32,026 bases of DNA from Clostridium sp. CAG:710. GTDB lineage: Bacteria; Bacillota_I; Bacilli_A; RF39; UBA660. The notes beneath the pieces are model-generated. The model did not search any database. It saw nothing but the letters and a program-made list of their open reading frames with translations, and was not told the DNA's origin. Position numbers and translations under genes: made by a program. Position 1 is the first letter of the stretch; each line of letters opens with the position of its first letter. Shown here in pieces: positions 24,919 to 32,026 of the stretch. Where the stretch lies: the NCBI GenBank assembly GCA_000432595.1, contig HF996848.1, positions 30,152-62,177 on the forward strand. Reading direction: 5' to 3'.

Positions 24919-25626
24919 CTATTCAAGAACTTTACTATTTGTAAGTGGAACGCTTTTTAAATACACTGTTATTTGTTCTTTTGTATCACATGAAGCAAGT
25001 AATATATTTGAATAATCAGAATATCCCATATTTTCTAACCTTGTTAAAAGCCAAGCAGAATCTTTATTAATATTTTTTAAATGTTCCATCATTATATTAC
25101 CATCTATTATTAGATTAGCACATAACCCTTTTTTAGAAGCTTTAATCTTCATATCAGATAAAGTCACTGGAGTATATTTGCTTTTTAAAAGAAAACTAAT
25201 CCTACCATTTGCTTCCATCATCGCATAATCAATTTCACTTATATCAAAATAGCCATTAATTCTACATTCTTGTAATAAATCATTTATATCAAATCTAGCC
25301 TTATTAAGACCTTTCTCAATTATTTTACCATTCTCAATTAATATAATTGGACATCCAGTAAAAAATCTTCTAAGAAACATACTTTTAGTTGTACCATACG
25401 ATATTAAAATGCCTATTAGTGAAAACACGGTCATCGCAACAACACAATTTATAAGACTAACATCACTATTAACTGTCATTTCAGATGCAATAGAACCAAT
25501 AGTTATACCTATTATATAATCAAATGTATTTAACTCCCCTATTTGTTTCCTACCCATTGCCTTAGCAAGTAAAAAAAGTGTCAAGGCAGATAGAAAAGTT
25601 CTGTAAACCACTTCTAAAAAATTCAT
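24919..25626 (-). CDS. DUF421 (YetF-family) membrane protein
   Basis: A 235-residue protein with three N-terminal helices (about 5-85) and the soluble YetF domain, whose signature is clear: GCPIILIENGKI, then NDLLQECRINGYFDISEIDYAMMEANGRISFLL. Members are common in endospore formers; YetF and the related 2Duf proteins affect spore heat resistance and germination in Bacillus, though the molecular activity is unknown. The C-terminal 60 residues are an additional, less conserved alpha/beta extension. It has GGTGATTAT before the ATG, and is divergent from the PRPP synthetase gene. A sporulation role is possible but not shown. Confidence 0.88.
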   Translation of the reverse strand: MNFLEVVYRTFLSALTLFLLAKAMGRKQIGELNTFDYIIGITIGSIASEMTVNSDVSLINCVVAMTVFSLIGILISYGTTKSMFLRRFFTGCPIILIENGKIIEKGLNKARFDINDLLQECRINGYFDISEIDYAMMEANGRISFLLKSKYTPVTLSDMKIKASKKGLCANLIIDGNIMMEHLKNINKDSAWLLTRLENMGYSDYSNILLASCDTKEQITVYLKSVPLTNSKVLE

Positions 25627-25671
25627 ATAATCACCATTAATAATAATGTAATATTTTAGTTAATTTTATAC

Positions 25672-25705
25672 AGTTTGCTATAACAAAAAATAATAGTTTC
25701 TATAA
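25672..25705. repeat. Imperfect direct repeat in the yetF-prs divergent region
   Basis: AGTTTGCTATAA (25672-25683) and AGTTTCTATAA (25695-25705), 23 bp start to start, about two helical turns. It may be a pair of operator half-sites; no regulator is known. The remainder of the 174-bp gap is AT-rich promoter DNA. Confidence 0.35.
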
Positions 25706-25750
25706 AATTTTGTTAAATTGGTACTAATAACTAGAAATAAAAATTTTATA

Positions 25751-25759
25751 TGTTAAAAT
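25751..25759 (+). promoter_or_regulatory. Extended -10 of the PRPP synthetase gene
   Basis: TGTTAAAAT is an extended -10 (TGn plus TAAAAT) about 42 bp before the ATG. No clear -35. Confidence 0.4.
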
Positions 25760-25800
25760 ATTGATAACAAAAAACAACATTATTTTTTTTAGGAGGTATA

Positions 25801-26919
25801 ATGAAAAACATCAAAATAATTAATGGAGATGATCTAAGAATCATCGCTTTAAAAAGTGCAGAAGAATTAGGAGACAAAATAAACTTAAATATTCAAGCAT
25901 CAAGAAATACCGAAACAAATTATTTAGTAAAAGTTGAAACGCCAAGATTTGCGAATTCTGAAGGTAAAGCAAAAATACTAGAAACTGTAAGAGGAAAAGA
26001 TGTATTTATCTTAACCGATGTAGGTAATTATAGTATCAAATATACTATGTTTGGCGAAGAAAACAAGATGAGCTATGATGATCACTATCAAGATTTAAAA
26101 AGAGTAATTAACGCAACTGCCGCTACCGCAAATAGAATATGGGCTGTAATGCCATTACTATATAGTTCTAGGCAACATAAAAGGGAAGGAAGAGAATCAC
26201 TTGATTGTGCAATGGCACTACAAGAATTAGAATTCTTTGGGGTAAAAGGAATAATTACATTTGATGCACATGATCCGGGAGTAAGAAGTGCACTAAATAA
26301 AACATCATTTGATAATATATACCCTACTCATTCATTAATTAATGAGTTCTTAGATAGTGAAACCATTGATTTAAACAATACAATAATTGTTAATCCAGAT
26401 GCTGGTGCTACAAAAAGAGCAAGTTATCTAGCAGACATATTACAAGTAGATGTAGGTGGTTTTAGAAAAAGAAGAGACCTATCAAAAGTAGTTGATGGAA
26501 AAGCACCAATTTTAGAACATGTATATGAAGGTGCCGTTTCAATAGAAGGAAAAAATGTTATTGTTGTAGATGATATGATCGCATCAGGTGGATCAATGAT
26601 AGATACCGCAAAAGCACTAAAAAAAATGAATGCAAATAAAGTATTTATTTTCACAACATTCGCATTATTTAGTGATGGTAAAAGGAGTATAGATTTATTT
26701 AATGATGCTTATGAAAAAGGATATTTTGACAAAGTTTATTCTACTAATTTAACCTATGTACCAGAGCAAATCAAAGAATCTCCATGGTATCATGAAGTTG
26801 ATTGCTCAAATCAACTTGCACAAGTAATAAATACATTAAATTTAGATGAATCAATTGAACCTCTAATGAACGGAAAAGAAAAAATACTAAAAAGAGTAGC
26901 AAACATAAAAAAAAGATAG
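25801..26919 (+). CDS. prs: Ribose-phosphate pyrophosphokinase (PRPP synthetase), long form
   Basis: It makes PRPP from ribose 5-phosphate and ATP for purine, pyrimidine, His and Trp synthesis. The 372 residues exceed the classical class I length of about 315. Still, the ATP flexible-loop motif RQHKREGRES (124-133), the catalytic-loop segment FDAHDPG (154-160) and the PRPP-binding VVDDMIASGGS (255-265) are all present. The additional residues include an insertion around YYFD... near 285-320 and a C-terminal tail. It belongs to the divergent long Prs group seen in some Firmicutes. A strong AGGAGGT lies before the ATG. It is monocistronic and converges with the next gene. Confidence 0.9.
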   Translation: MKNIKIINGDDLRIIALKSAEELGDKINLNIQASRNTETNYLVKVETPRFANSEGKAKILETVRGKDVFILTDVGNYSIKYTMFGEENKMSYDDHYQDLKRVINATAATANRIWAVMPLLYSSRQHKREGRESLDCAMALQELEFFGVKGIITFDAHDPGVRSALNKTSFDNIYPTHSLINEFLDSETIDLNNTIIVNPDAGATKRASYLADILQVDVGGFRKRRDLSKVVDGKAPILEHVYEGAVSIEGKNVIVVDDMIASGGSMIDTAKALKKMNANKVFIFTTFALFSDGKRSIDLFNDAYEKGYFDKVYSTNLTYVPEQIKESPWYHEVDCSNQLAQVINTLNLDESIEPLMNGKEKILKRVANIKKR

Positions 26920-26933
26920 CCTCCACTATCTTT
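26912..26933 (-). terminator. Terminator between prs and the methyltransferase-like gene
   Basis: An 8-bp perfect stem (AAAGATAG / CTATCTTT, loop of six). On the minus strand it runs into eight T, so it mainly serves the minus-strand gene; it also contains the prs stop. Confidence 0.7.
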
Positions 26934-27612
26934 GATGTTTACCCTCTATAATAGGATAATTACAATTGTAACTATTAGGAAGCTTCTTAACAAGGACATT
27001 GCAATTATCTTTTTTTTCACTCATAACAACAGATAAAACATAATCAAACCATTCTTTCTCAGTGTATGTCCTATACTGACTAAATTCTGGACTAGGAAAA
27101 TGAATAGTACAACCACAAAGACCAACTATAAAATCTTTCCCTTCTGTGCAAAACTTTTTTACAAAAGGCAAGGTAGCCTCACATGGAAAATATGAAATAC
27201 CAACATCATAACTTGATATATCAGTATCAATAGTAAAAGGTTTTCTAACAAGTTTAATCCCATTTAAAGAAGTAGTAACAAGTCTAGGATCCATTGAAGT
27301 AATTGATAATGAAGGATTAATTCTAGATAAGTGATATGAAATAATTGGATATCTTCCAGATGCAACCTCTAATATGTTTTTAGAAGAATCAAAATCATTA
27401 GTAAAAATGTTAATAAATTCTAAGTACCTATCCCTATTTCTAGGTAAACATCCTATTTTAGAAGATACCTGACTAACAATATCCACATAGCTCTCATCTA
27501 AATCAGTAAAAATATACTTTCTAATATATTCTCTTTCCTCTAAAGAATAATTATCAAAATACTTATCTTGAAAATCTAAAAACTCTTGATAAATTTCATC
27601 ATCTACTAACAT
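26926..27612 (-). CDS. Class I methyltransferase-like protein, 228 residues
   Basis: A soluble protein. An N-terminal helical region (about 1-75) precedes a Rossmann-like segment NILEVASGRYPIISYHLSR (motif I-like, with a Gly-poor E-V-A-S-G loop), followed by a motif II-like SLSITSMDPRL with an acidic residue after the second strand. This resembles SAM-dependent methyltransferases, but the family cannot be named. A later KDFIVGLCGCTIHFPSPEF has two cysteines and a Trp/Phe-rich end. The start is the ATG at the complement of 27610-27612, five bases after GAGGTG; a longer version adds 28 residues without a binding site. The substrate is unknown. Confidence 0.5.
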   Translation of the reverse strand: MLVDDEIYQEFLDFQDKYFDNYSLEEREYIRKYIFTDLDESYVDIVSQVSSKIGCLPRNRDRYLEFINIFTNDFDSSKNILEVASGRYPIISYHLSRINPSLSITSMDPRLVTTSLNGIKLVRKPFTIDTDISSYDVGISYFPCEATLPFVKKFCTEGKDFIVGLCGCTIHFPSPEFSQYRTYTEKEWFDYVLSVVMSEKKDNCNVLVKKLPNSYNCNYPIIEGKHQR

Positions 27613-27683
27613 AATTACACCTCTATAAGTACTATATTTTAACATCAAATTATATTTAATACAATTAAAACATAATATATAAC

Positions 27684-28040
27684 ATGAATAATCCAATTGT
27701 AGAAATTAAAGCTCAAGAAGATTTGAGAATACTCTTTATAATAGTTAATATATTACTATATCTTGCTGACTTAAAATTAGAAGAAGCAACACAAAAAGGA
27801 CAAAAAGCGCCAAGTTTTTCAAAATATATCTACATTTTTTCAACCATAACTAGTACTTTTATAACACTTTATTATATATATATTTCCTATGAAAAATATA
27901 AAAATGATACAAAAGGAGAGGATTTAGAAACCGACAAAATTAAAATTTTTGCCTATCTACTATCCCTTGTGTCATTGTTAATATTTTTATATACACAACT
28001 AACTCAAAAAGTAACTGAAACAGATGAAACACTATTATAA
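27684..28040 (+). CDS. Small membrane protein, about three helices, unknown function
   Basis: 118 residues with hydrophobic segments at about 14-30, 47-67 and 87-104, separated by Lys-rich loops. I recognise no family. No Shine-Dalgarno sequence precedes the ATG, unlike almost every other gene here, and the AT-rich upstream region (CATAATATATAAC) may be the promoter, which would give a nearly leaderless message. It is divergent from the methyltransferase-like gene, with only 71 bp between starts. It could be a small real gene or a chance frame; the three hydrophobic segments favour a protein. Confidence 0.5.
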   Translation: MNNPIVEIKAQEDLRILFIIVNILLYLADLKLEEATQKGQKAPSFSKYIYIFSTITSTFITLYYIYISYEKYKNDTKGEDLETDKIKIFAYLLSLVSLLIFLYTQLTQKVTETDETLL

Positions 28041-28094
28041 TAATTTTTGAAAACAACGCTAGTTTTTTATGTATTAATATAATTAACGTTTATA

Positions 28095-28652
28095 CTACCC
28101 TTGCTGCATTGGATATGTCAAAGCAATCTCTCCAAAGTAATAAGGTGCTATTTGGTAACGTTCAAAGTAAATAATAAGTCCATTATTAGAAAATACAATA
28201 TTTTTAAAATTATCTATAGTAGGTGCTGTACCATCCTTAAGCATTGATAAAATATTAGAGTTTTTAAAAGCATTATCATTTGAGAGAACATTGTAGCTAA
28301 AACTAGAAAGCTTTTCTAAAATCATAGGATCTGAATTAATCAAATCTTTAATAGTAATTATTTTATTAATCTTTTTATCATAATTAATAGTCCATATTAA
28401 ATGATCAGGATGAGCTCCACCATTATAAGTCTCTAAAAAGAAAACATATGATATTATATTTTTGTATCCATATTCTTTATAATCGATAATAAGATAATAA
28501 TTAGTTTTAACTTTATCAAGAGTAAGATTTTTAAAGTTGTTAGTTTGAAAATCAATATATTCACGTATCTTTTTATTTAATAAGAGATAATCAGTAGAAG
28601 GATAATTAATTCTAATAGAATTAGAATTTGTATTAATTTGTTTTTGTCTCAT
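28095..28652 (-). CDS. DUF3298/RsiV-like domain protein without an export signal
   Basis: A 185-residue protein resembling the DUF4163 plus DUF3298 region of RsiV and PdaC. Key features are VFFLETYNGGAHPDHL (70-85, the NGGAHP motif), KIITIKDLINSD (97-108) and the C-terminal LIIYFERYQIAPYYFGEIALTYP. RsiV is a lysozyme-binding anti-sigma factor and the domain is normally extracellular. Here the protein begins directly at the domain, with no signal peptide or membrane anchor, and an in-frame TGA a few codons upstream rules out an extension. It starts at a clean GGTGAT site. It could be a truncated form or act in the cytoplasm. A terminator precedes it, isolating it from the tRNA. Confidence 0.72.
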   Translation of the reverse strand: MRQKQINTNSNSIRINYPSTDYLLLNKKIREYIDFQTNNFKNLTLDKVKTNYYLIIDYKEYGYKNIISYVFFLETYNGGAHPDHLIWTINYDKKINKIITIKDLINSDPMILEKLSSFSYNVLSNDNAFKNSNILSMLKDGTAPTIDNFKNIVFSNNGLIIYFERYQIAPYYFGEIALTYPMQQG

Positions 28653-28690
28653 AAAAATATCACCATTAAAGTATATTCACAAAAGCAAAA

Positions 28691-28713
28691 AAACAAACTA
28701 TAAAAGTCTGTTT
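28691..28713 (-). terminator. Terminator between tRNA-Trp and the DUF3298-like gene
   Basis: A 9-position stem with one mismatch (AAACAAACT / AGTCTGTTT, loop of five). On the minus strand it is followed by seven T. Confidence 0.65.
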
Positions 28714-28732
28714 ATTTCATCTTATATTATAA

Positions 28733-28750
28733 AAAATAACTAGTTATTTT
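28733..28750 (-). terminator. Palindromic hairpin after tRNA-Trp
   Basis: AAAATAACTAGTTATTTT is a perfect palindrome (7-bp stem, CTAG loop) followed on the minus strand by T. It may end the tRNA transcript, with the next hairpin as backup. Confidence 0.5.
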
Positions 28751-28759
28751 AATATCAAA

Positions 28760-28833
28760 TGGCAGGGGATGAGAGAATCGAACTCCCAACAGTGGTTTTG
28801 GAGACCATTATTATACCATTTAACTAATCCCCT
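28760..28833 (-). tRNA. tRNA-Trp (anticodon CCA)
   Basis: 74 nt including an encoded CCA. The acceptor stem AGGGGAT/ATCCCCT is perfect with discriminator G. The anticodon loop CTCCAAA contains CCA, and the T arm has GGGAG/CTCTC with the standard TTCGATT loop. The D stem GTTA/TAAT pairs with one wobble. The first anticodon-stem pair (27-43) is an A-C mismatch, the only irregularity. It reads only UGG, in keeping with TGA as a stop. It is a lone tRNA with its own promoter. Confidence 0.93.
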
Positions 28834-28855
28834 AAATATTTGCTTGATGAATTTA

Positions 28856-28884
28856 ATTATAACACAATAAATTCAATTCTACAA
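28856..28884 (-). promoter_or_regulatory. Promoter of tRNA-Trp
   Basis: On the minus strand: -35 TTGTAG (complement of 28879-28884), 17-bp spacer, -10 TATAAT (complement of 28856-28861), about 22 bp before the mature tRNA end. Confidence 0.7.
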
Positions 28885-28928
28885 TAACATAAAAGTGAAT
28901 TTTACATATTTTATTATAGGTGAAGAAT

Positions 28929-29357
28929 ATGGCATTAATTTCATACACTTCAAAAGAAGTAGATCAAATGGCAAGGCTAATGAGAGCGGAAGCCATTGGA
29001 GAAGGAGAACTTGGAATGTTAATGGTAGGAAATGTAATAGTAAATAGAGCTATTGCAGACTGTCTTACATTCAAAAACACAATGACTATTGAATCAGTAA
29101 TATTTCAATCTCCAGGTGGTTTTGCAGGAGTAAACAGTAACTTATTTTATTCAAGCGCAACTACTACTGAAAAAGAATTAGCACTCAGAAATTTAAATGG
29201 TGAAACATATTATCCAGCAACACATGCATTATGGTTTTATGCACCGTCTGGGAAAGCTAAATGTGTAGATTTATGGTATAACCAACAATTAGCAGGAAGA
29301 TATAAAAGTCATTGCTTCTATAGGCCTTATCCAAACACATGTAAACAATTATATTAA
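28929..29357 (+). CDS. cwlJ: Spore cortex-lytic enzyme CwlJ
   Basis: A 142-residue hydrolase_2 family enzyme that degrades the muramic-lactam-containing cortex during germination. It matches CwlJ over its whole length: VDQMARLMRAEAIGEGELGM (11-30, with the catalytic Glu E21), LMVGNVIVNRAIADC, the FQSPGGF region and the signature ending WYNQQLAGRYKSHCFYRP. CwlJ has the same length and no signal peptide, as here; in Bacillus it is placed in the coat and needs GerQ. The start is the ATG at 28929, five bases after AGGTGA; an upstream GTG lies in the binding site and is rejected. It is convergent with the truncated amidase gene, another wall hydrolase. Confidence 0.92.
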   Translation: MALISYTSKEVDQMARLMRAEAIGEGELGMLMVGNVIVNRAIADCLTFKNTMTIESVIFQSPGGFAGVNSNLFYSSATTTEKELALRNLNGETYYPATHALWFYAPSGKAKCVDLWYNQQLAGRYKSHCFYRPYPNTCKQLY

Positions 29358-29362
29358 AAAAA

Positions 29363-29374
29363 CAGCCTATGCTG
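29363..29374 (-). terminator. Weak terminator of the truncated amidase gene
   Basis: CAGC / GCTG (4-bp stem, CTAT loop containing the TAG stop), followed on the minus strand by seven T. Short, but placed as at other gene ends in this window. Confidence 0.4.
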
Positions 29375-30512
29375 GTAAAAGCAACGACTGTCCTATACTT
29401 AATAAGTCTGAAGTCAGATTATTAAGTTTTTTTATTTCACTAACTGTTGTATTGTATTCTCTTGCTAAATTATAAAGGTTATCCCCTCTTTGTACGTAAT
29501 AAGTTATATAATTAGTTGTCTCATTATTTCCATTATTAGATGGTAACAATAGTACTTGACCTATAGAAAGCATATTTGAACTCAAATTATTTATACGCTT
29601 CAATTCATCGGCAGTAGTATTATATCTTTTAGCAATACTATATAAGCTATCACCAGCCTTAACTGTGTATGTATTATCACCACTTGGCACATCTGTATTA
29701 GAAGGCTCGCCACTTACTAATAACTTATCACCTATTTGTAAAACTGTAGTTGTTAAATTATTAAGTCTTATAAGCTCATCTACTGTAGTATTAAACTTTC
29801 TTGCTATTGAATAAAGACTATCATTTCTTTGTACAGTATAATATTGATTTCCAGTAGGTTTTTCATCAATTTTTTCACCAACTGGTATTAATAACTTTTG
29901 CCCTATAGAAAGTGTTGTAGAAGGCAAATTGTTATATTTAACTATATCATCTACAGTAGCATCAAATTCATTTGCAATAGAATAAAGACTATCTCCTCTT
30001 TCAACTATATATGTAACATATTCATCAGATTCAGGTGGTGTATTAGATGGAATAATTAGCTGTTGCCCTACATTCAAGAAATTAGAAGTTAAATTATTAG
30101 CACTTTTTAACTCTGCAACAGTTATACCATATTTGTTGGCAATGCTATAAAGAGTATCACCTCTTTGAACAGTATAGGTATCCCCACTAACACCAGGTGG
30201 TGTGTATTTAGTACCAGTATAATTAGCAACTGCTCTAACAACTGCTTCTCCATAATCTAGTAAGTTATTTTTTAGCTTATTTAGATCTCTATCATTATCT
30301 ATAAAGCCATATTCAATTAAAACAGGTTGAGTCTTACCAGTTAGTCTCTGAATAAAGTAATAATCTTTAGATGGATCACCAGGTAGCCTTCTTTGATAGT
30401 ATTTTCTCATTTCTTGACCCTCAGAACCAATCTCTTCTAAAATATTTTTAGCAAGAGCATCAGAATTCCTAAGGGCATATACTACTTCAGCACCTTCGCC
30501 ACCTGGTGATGG
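29367..30512 (-). pseudogene. 5'-truncated N-acetylmuramoyl-L-alanine amidase with five LysM repeats
   Basis: An open frame of 381 codons lacking a start. Its first residues, PSPGGEGAEVVYALRNSDAL, are the middle of an Amidase_3 domain, and it continues to the catalytic-Glu motif VLIEYGFIDND. The N-terminal half with the zinc ligands (DxGHGG, Glu and SIHxN) is absent, and a TGA stop comes directly before. Five LysM cell-wall-binding repeats of about 44 residues with short linkers then fill the C-terminus. The frame is intact to the stop, so loss was recent or the missing part lies elsewhere. An internal ATG (complement of 30408-30410) has GAGGG seven bases upstream and might yield a LysM protein without amidase activity. 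It lies 14 bp from the SIR2 gene stop. Its neighbour is cwlJ. Confidence 0.8.
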
Positions 30513-30526
30513 TCAAAGTGTAACTT

Positions 30527-31891
30527 TTATAAAAATGGAAGATGATGAATTTCTAATTCATAATCATCATTTATCATGTCTTTTATAATTTTATTAGCAA
30601 TAGTAATATACTTTTTTATTTTATATGTTTTTAAATCATTTTCAAACTCTTCCAAACTATTATATCCACATTTAGGAGGTAAATAATACAAATACATTTT
30701 ATCACAGTGCTTTATATCTTTTTTATTATATATAATGTCATATAGATACAATATGTAATCCATGGCATGAAGATAACCAGCTACATATGCTCCATCAAAA
30801 ACGTTTCCATCTTTTAAATATTCTTTGAACATATCAGAATAAGTGCTAATAGAATTAAATACAAAGTTTGGATTTAAGTATTCACCAGATGTTTTTCTAG
30901 CCAAAATTCTCTCTAACGAGTGGATTAATCCATCTTGATATAATATTGAATATATTATTAAAGGTTCTTTTTTTTCTTTTATCAAATCATTAGTGTCTCT
31001 GTGTGCTTTAAGGCATAAATAATAAAGCTCTGTCGCAATGGAATAAAGAATGTCTGAATCCAATAAATAATTATCGTCAATTAACTGCTTCCTAATTTTT
31101 TCTATAAAATTAGAACCTAATGTATTTATTACAGTTACATTTTTAGTTGATAATTTTTCTTTCATTAATTCATCTGGTGAAACGATATAAAAATGAGGTC
31201 TCAAATCACCGAGCTTTTCATCAATAAATCCCCATATTTTTTTAAAATCATCATCTTCTAAAGAATAGCCAATAAACACAACTGTTTTTCTACTAAGCAG
31301 TTCTTTAAGTTTTGAACCAATCAAATTTTTGTTCAATTCGTTATAACATCTTTCGTAATCATCTTCAGTCATAATTAAAGTTCCAACATTATCTATGCTA
31401 CCATGAATTTTATATACTTTTCTCTTTTTATCATCTATAAGAGCAACATCCTTATCATATACAATTGGTATACAATTACATTTTTCTTCAAATTGTCTAT
31501 CCCAGTTTGTAGTTATTATATCTTTAATGCTATAAATATCAGACAATGGAGAAAAAAACATTTTCATTGCGTTATCCACCTCAGGAAATGATTTATAGTA
31601 ATCAAATCTTTTGTTAATTTTATTAATTAAATTTCTTCTTCCATTTGGTCTGTTACAATATTTTGTCATTAATTGTGGAAAAGTATTTTCATAGTTTTCT
31701 CCTAATTCATCATTAACCTCTGTATATAATGTAGATTTATATACATTTTTACCTTCTGTGCTTATACCAGCGCCGGCAAATATAACAATACTCTCATTTT
31801 TTATTGCCTCAATAATTTCGCTAGGCACTTCAAAATCATTATTACCACAAAACGCACATTTACATTCTTTTTTGTATCTCTTTTCTTCCAT
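30527..31891 (-). CDS. SIR2-domain protein with an N-terminal cysteine cluster and a helical C-terminal domain
   Basis: A 454-residue protein. After a short cysteine-rich start (KKECKCAFCGNNDF, C10, C12 and C15) comes a SIR2-fold domain (about 30-270) of the SIR2_2 group: IVIFAGAGISTEGK (36-48), ITTNWDRQFEE (126-136), KIHGSIDN (161-168, His H163) and VFIGYSLEDDDFKKIW (205-220). The second half (about 275-454) is helical and unknown to me. Such SIR2 domains occur as NAD+-degrading effectors in bacterial anti-phage systems (Thoeris ThsA, DSR, SIR2-HerA), which suggests but does not prove a defence role. The key Asn and His of SIR2 catalysis are retained. It is 12 bp after a Fic-like gene in the same direction, and beside the truncated amidase. 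GAGGTTAGT precedes the ATG. Confidence 0.8.
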   Translation of the reverse strand: MEEKRYKKECKCAFCGNNDFEVPSEIIEAIKNESIVIFAGAGISTEGKNVYKSTLYTEVNDELGENYENTFPQLMTKYCNRPNGRRNLINKINKRFDYYKSFPEVDNAMKMFFSPLSDIYSIKDIITTNWDRQFEEKCNCIPIVYDKDVALIDDKKRKVYKIHGSIDNVGTLIMTEDDYERCYNELNKNLIGSKLKELLSRKTVVFIGYSLEDDDFKKIWGFIDEKLGDLRPHFYIVSPDELMKEKLSTKNVTVINTLGSNFIEKIRKQLIDDNYLLDSDILYSIATELYYLCLKAHRDTNDLIKEKKEPLIIYSILYQDGLIHSLERILARKTSGEYLNPNFVFNSISTYSDMFKEYLKDGNVFDGAYVAGYLHAMDYILYLYDIIYNKKDIKHCDKMYLYYLPPKCGYNSLEEFENDLKTYKIKKYITIANKIIKDMINDDYELEIHHLPFL

Positions 31892-31903
31892 ACTAACCTC
31901 ACA

Positions 31904-32026
31904 TTACAATAATTCTAAATATTTCTTTAACATTTCAATTTCTAACTTAGTAATCAATTTAATAAAATCAGTGTAGTTACCAGTTGTATGTGCTTTATCC
32001 AGTGCTTCATAATATTTTAATCTTGA
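31904..32026 (-). CDS. Partial Fic-family protein, C-terminal end
   Basis: Only the last 40 residues are in the window; the gene continues to the right. The sequence RLKYYEALDKAHTTGNYTDF, then a Glu/Lys/Leu-rich helix to the stop, is the characteristic end of Fic-domain proteins, which attach AMP to target proteins. I identify it from this C-terminal pattern only; the catalytic HPFxxGNGR motif is outside the window. It precedes the SIR2 gene by 12 bp, so both are probably in one operon. Fic proteins are common in accessory regions and toxin modules. Function here is unknown. Confidence 0.7.
   Translation of the reverse strand, partial: SRLKYYEALDKAHTTGNYTDFIKLITKLEIEMLKKYLELL

Noticed and set aside
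25627..25800. Purine or other riboswitch upstream of prs
   Set aside because: No structured conserved element could be recognised; only AT-rich promoter sequence and a direct repeat.
28095..29360. Mycoplasma-type genetic code (TGA as Trp)
   Set aside because: TGA ends cca and recU in coupled overlaps, the tRNA-Trp has CCA, and Trp is TGG in the genes read.
29367..30410. Five LysM copies as a tandem DNA repeat or CRISPR-like array
   Set aside because: The repetition is at protein level, with about 44-residue domains and variable linkers; DNA is too diverged.
31403..31976. Two short plus-strand frames opposite the SIR2 gene
   Set aside because: No binding sites; both overlap the SIR2 motifs on the other strand.

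Overview
The window is strongly AT-rich chromosomal DNA from a low-G+C, endospore-forming member of the Firmicutes (Bacilli/Erysipelotrichia-like). Endospore genes are unmistakable: spoIVA, a spoVIF-like gene, an alpha/beta-type small acid-soluble spore protein and cwlJ. Housekeeping gene order also resembles Bacillus: a cca/dnaD/nth/recU/ponA block and a der/spoIVA/hup block. The standard bacterial code is used: TGA acts as a stop in the coupled ends of cca and recU, and the only tRNA is tRNA-Trp with anticodon CCA. Ribosome binding sites are clear (GGAGG or GGTGAT types). Several genes are best started downstream of the longest open frame, and TTG and GTG starts occur.

Layout. 1-1,473: a partial membrane-anchored protein, a small unknown protein and a ZIP metal transporter. 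1,488-7,506: class A penicillin-binding protein, RecU, an unlisted 34-residue ORF, endonuclease III, DnaD and a CCA-adding/poly(A) polymerase-family enzyme. 7,594-13,711: HU, SpoIVA, an unusual DUF5305-like protein paired with a polytopic signal peptidase of the Ser-His (ER/SipW) type, SpoVIF, a small coiled-coil protein and Der. 13,754-17,365: an unknown protein behind a possible sporulation promoter, EngB, an NrnA-like DHH phosphoesterase, acetate kinase and the spore protein SASP behind a candidate sigma-G promoter. 17,442-25,626: ThiI and a cell-envelope group (unknown anchored protein, LtaS-like synthase, YihY-family protein, a double-SBP/degenerate-GGDEF receptor with a small partner, a DUF421 protein). 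25,801-28,833: a long PRPP synthetase, a methyltransferase-like protein, a small membrane protein, a DUF3298-like protein without an export signal, and tRNA-Trp. 28,929-32,026: cwlJ, a 5'-truncated amidase with five LysM repeats, a SIR2-domain gene and the tail of a Fic-like gene.

The most interesting place is the right end. An N-acetylmuramoyl-L-alanine amidase gene loses its whole metal-binding 5' half within about 15 bp of the stop codon of a SIR2-domain gene, which itself follows a Fic-like gene. This looks like the edge of an inserted accessory (defence-like) element, possibly inside a sporulation or germination wall hydrolase gene; decay or misassembly are alternatives. The second is the DUF5305-like/signal peptidase pair lodged between spoVIF and spoIVA. 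No stretch above 300 bp lacks a gene. No insertion sequence, CRISPR array or recognised riboswitch was seen.
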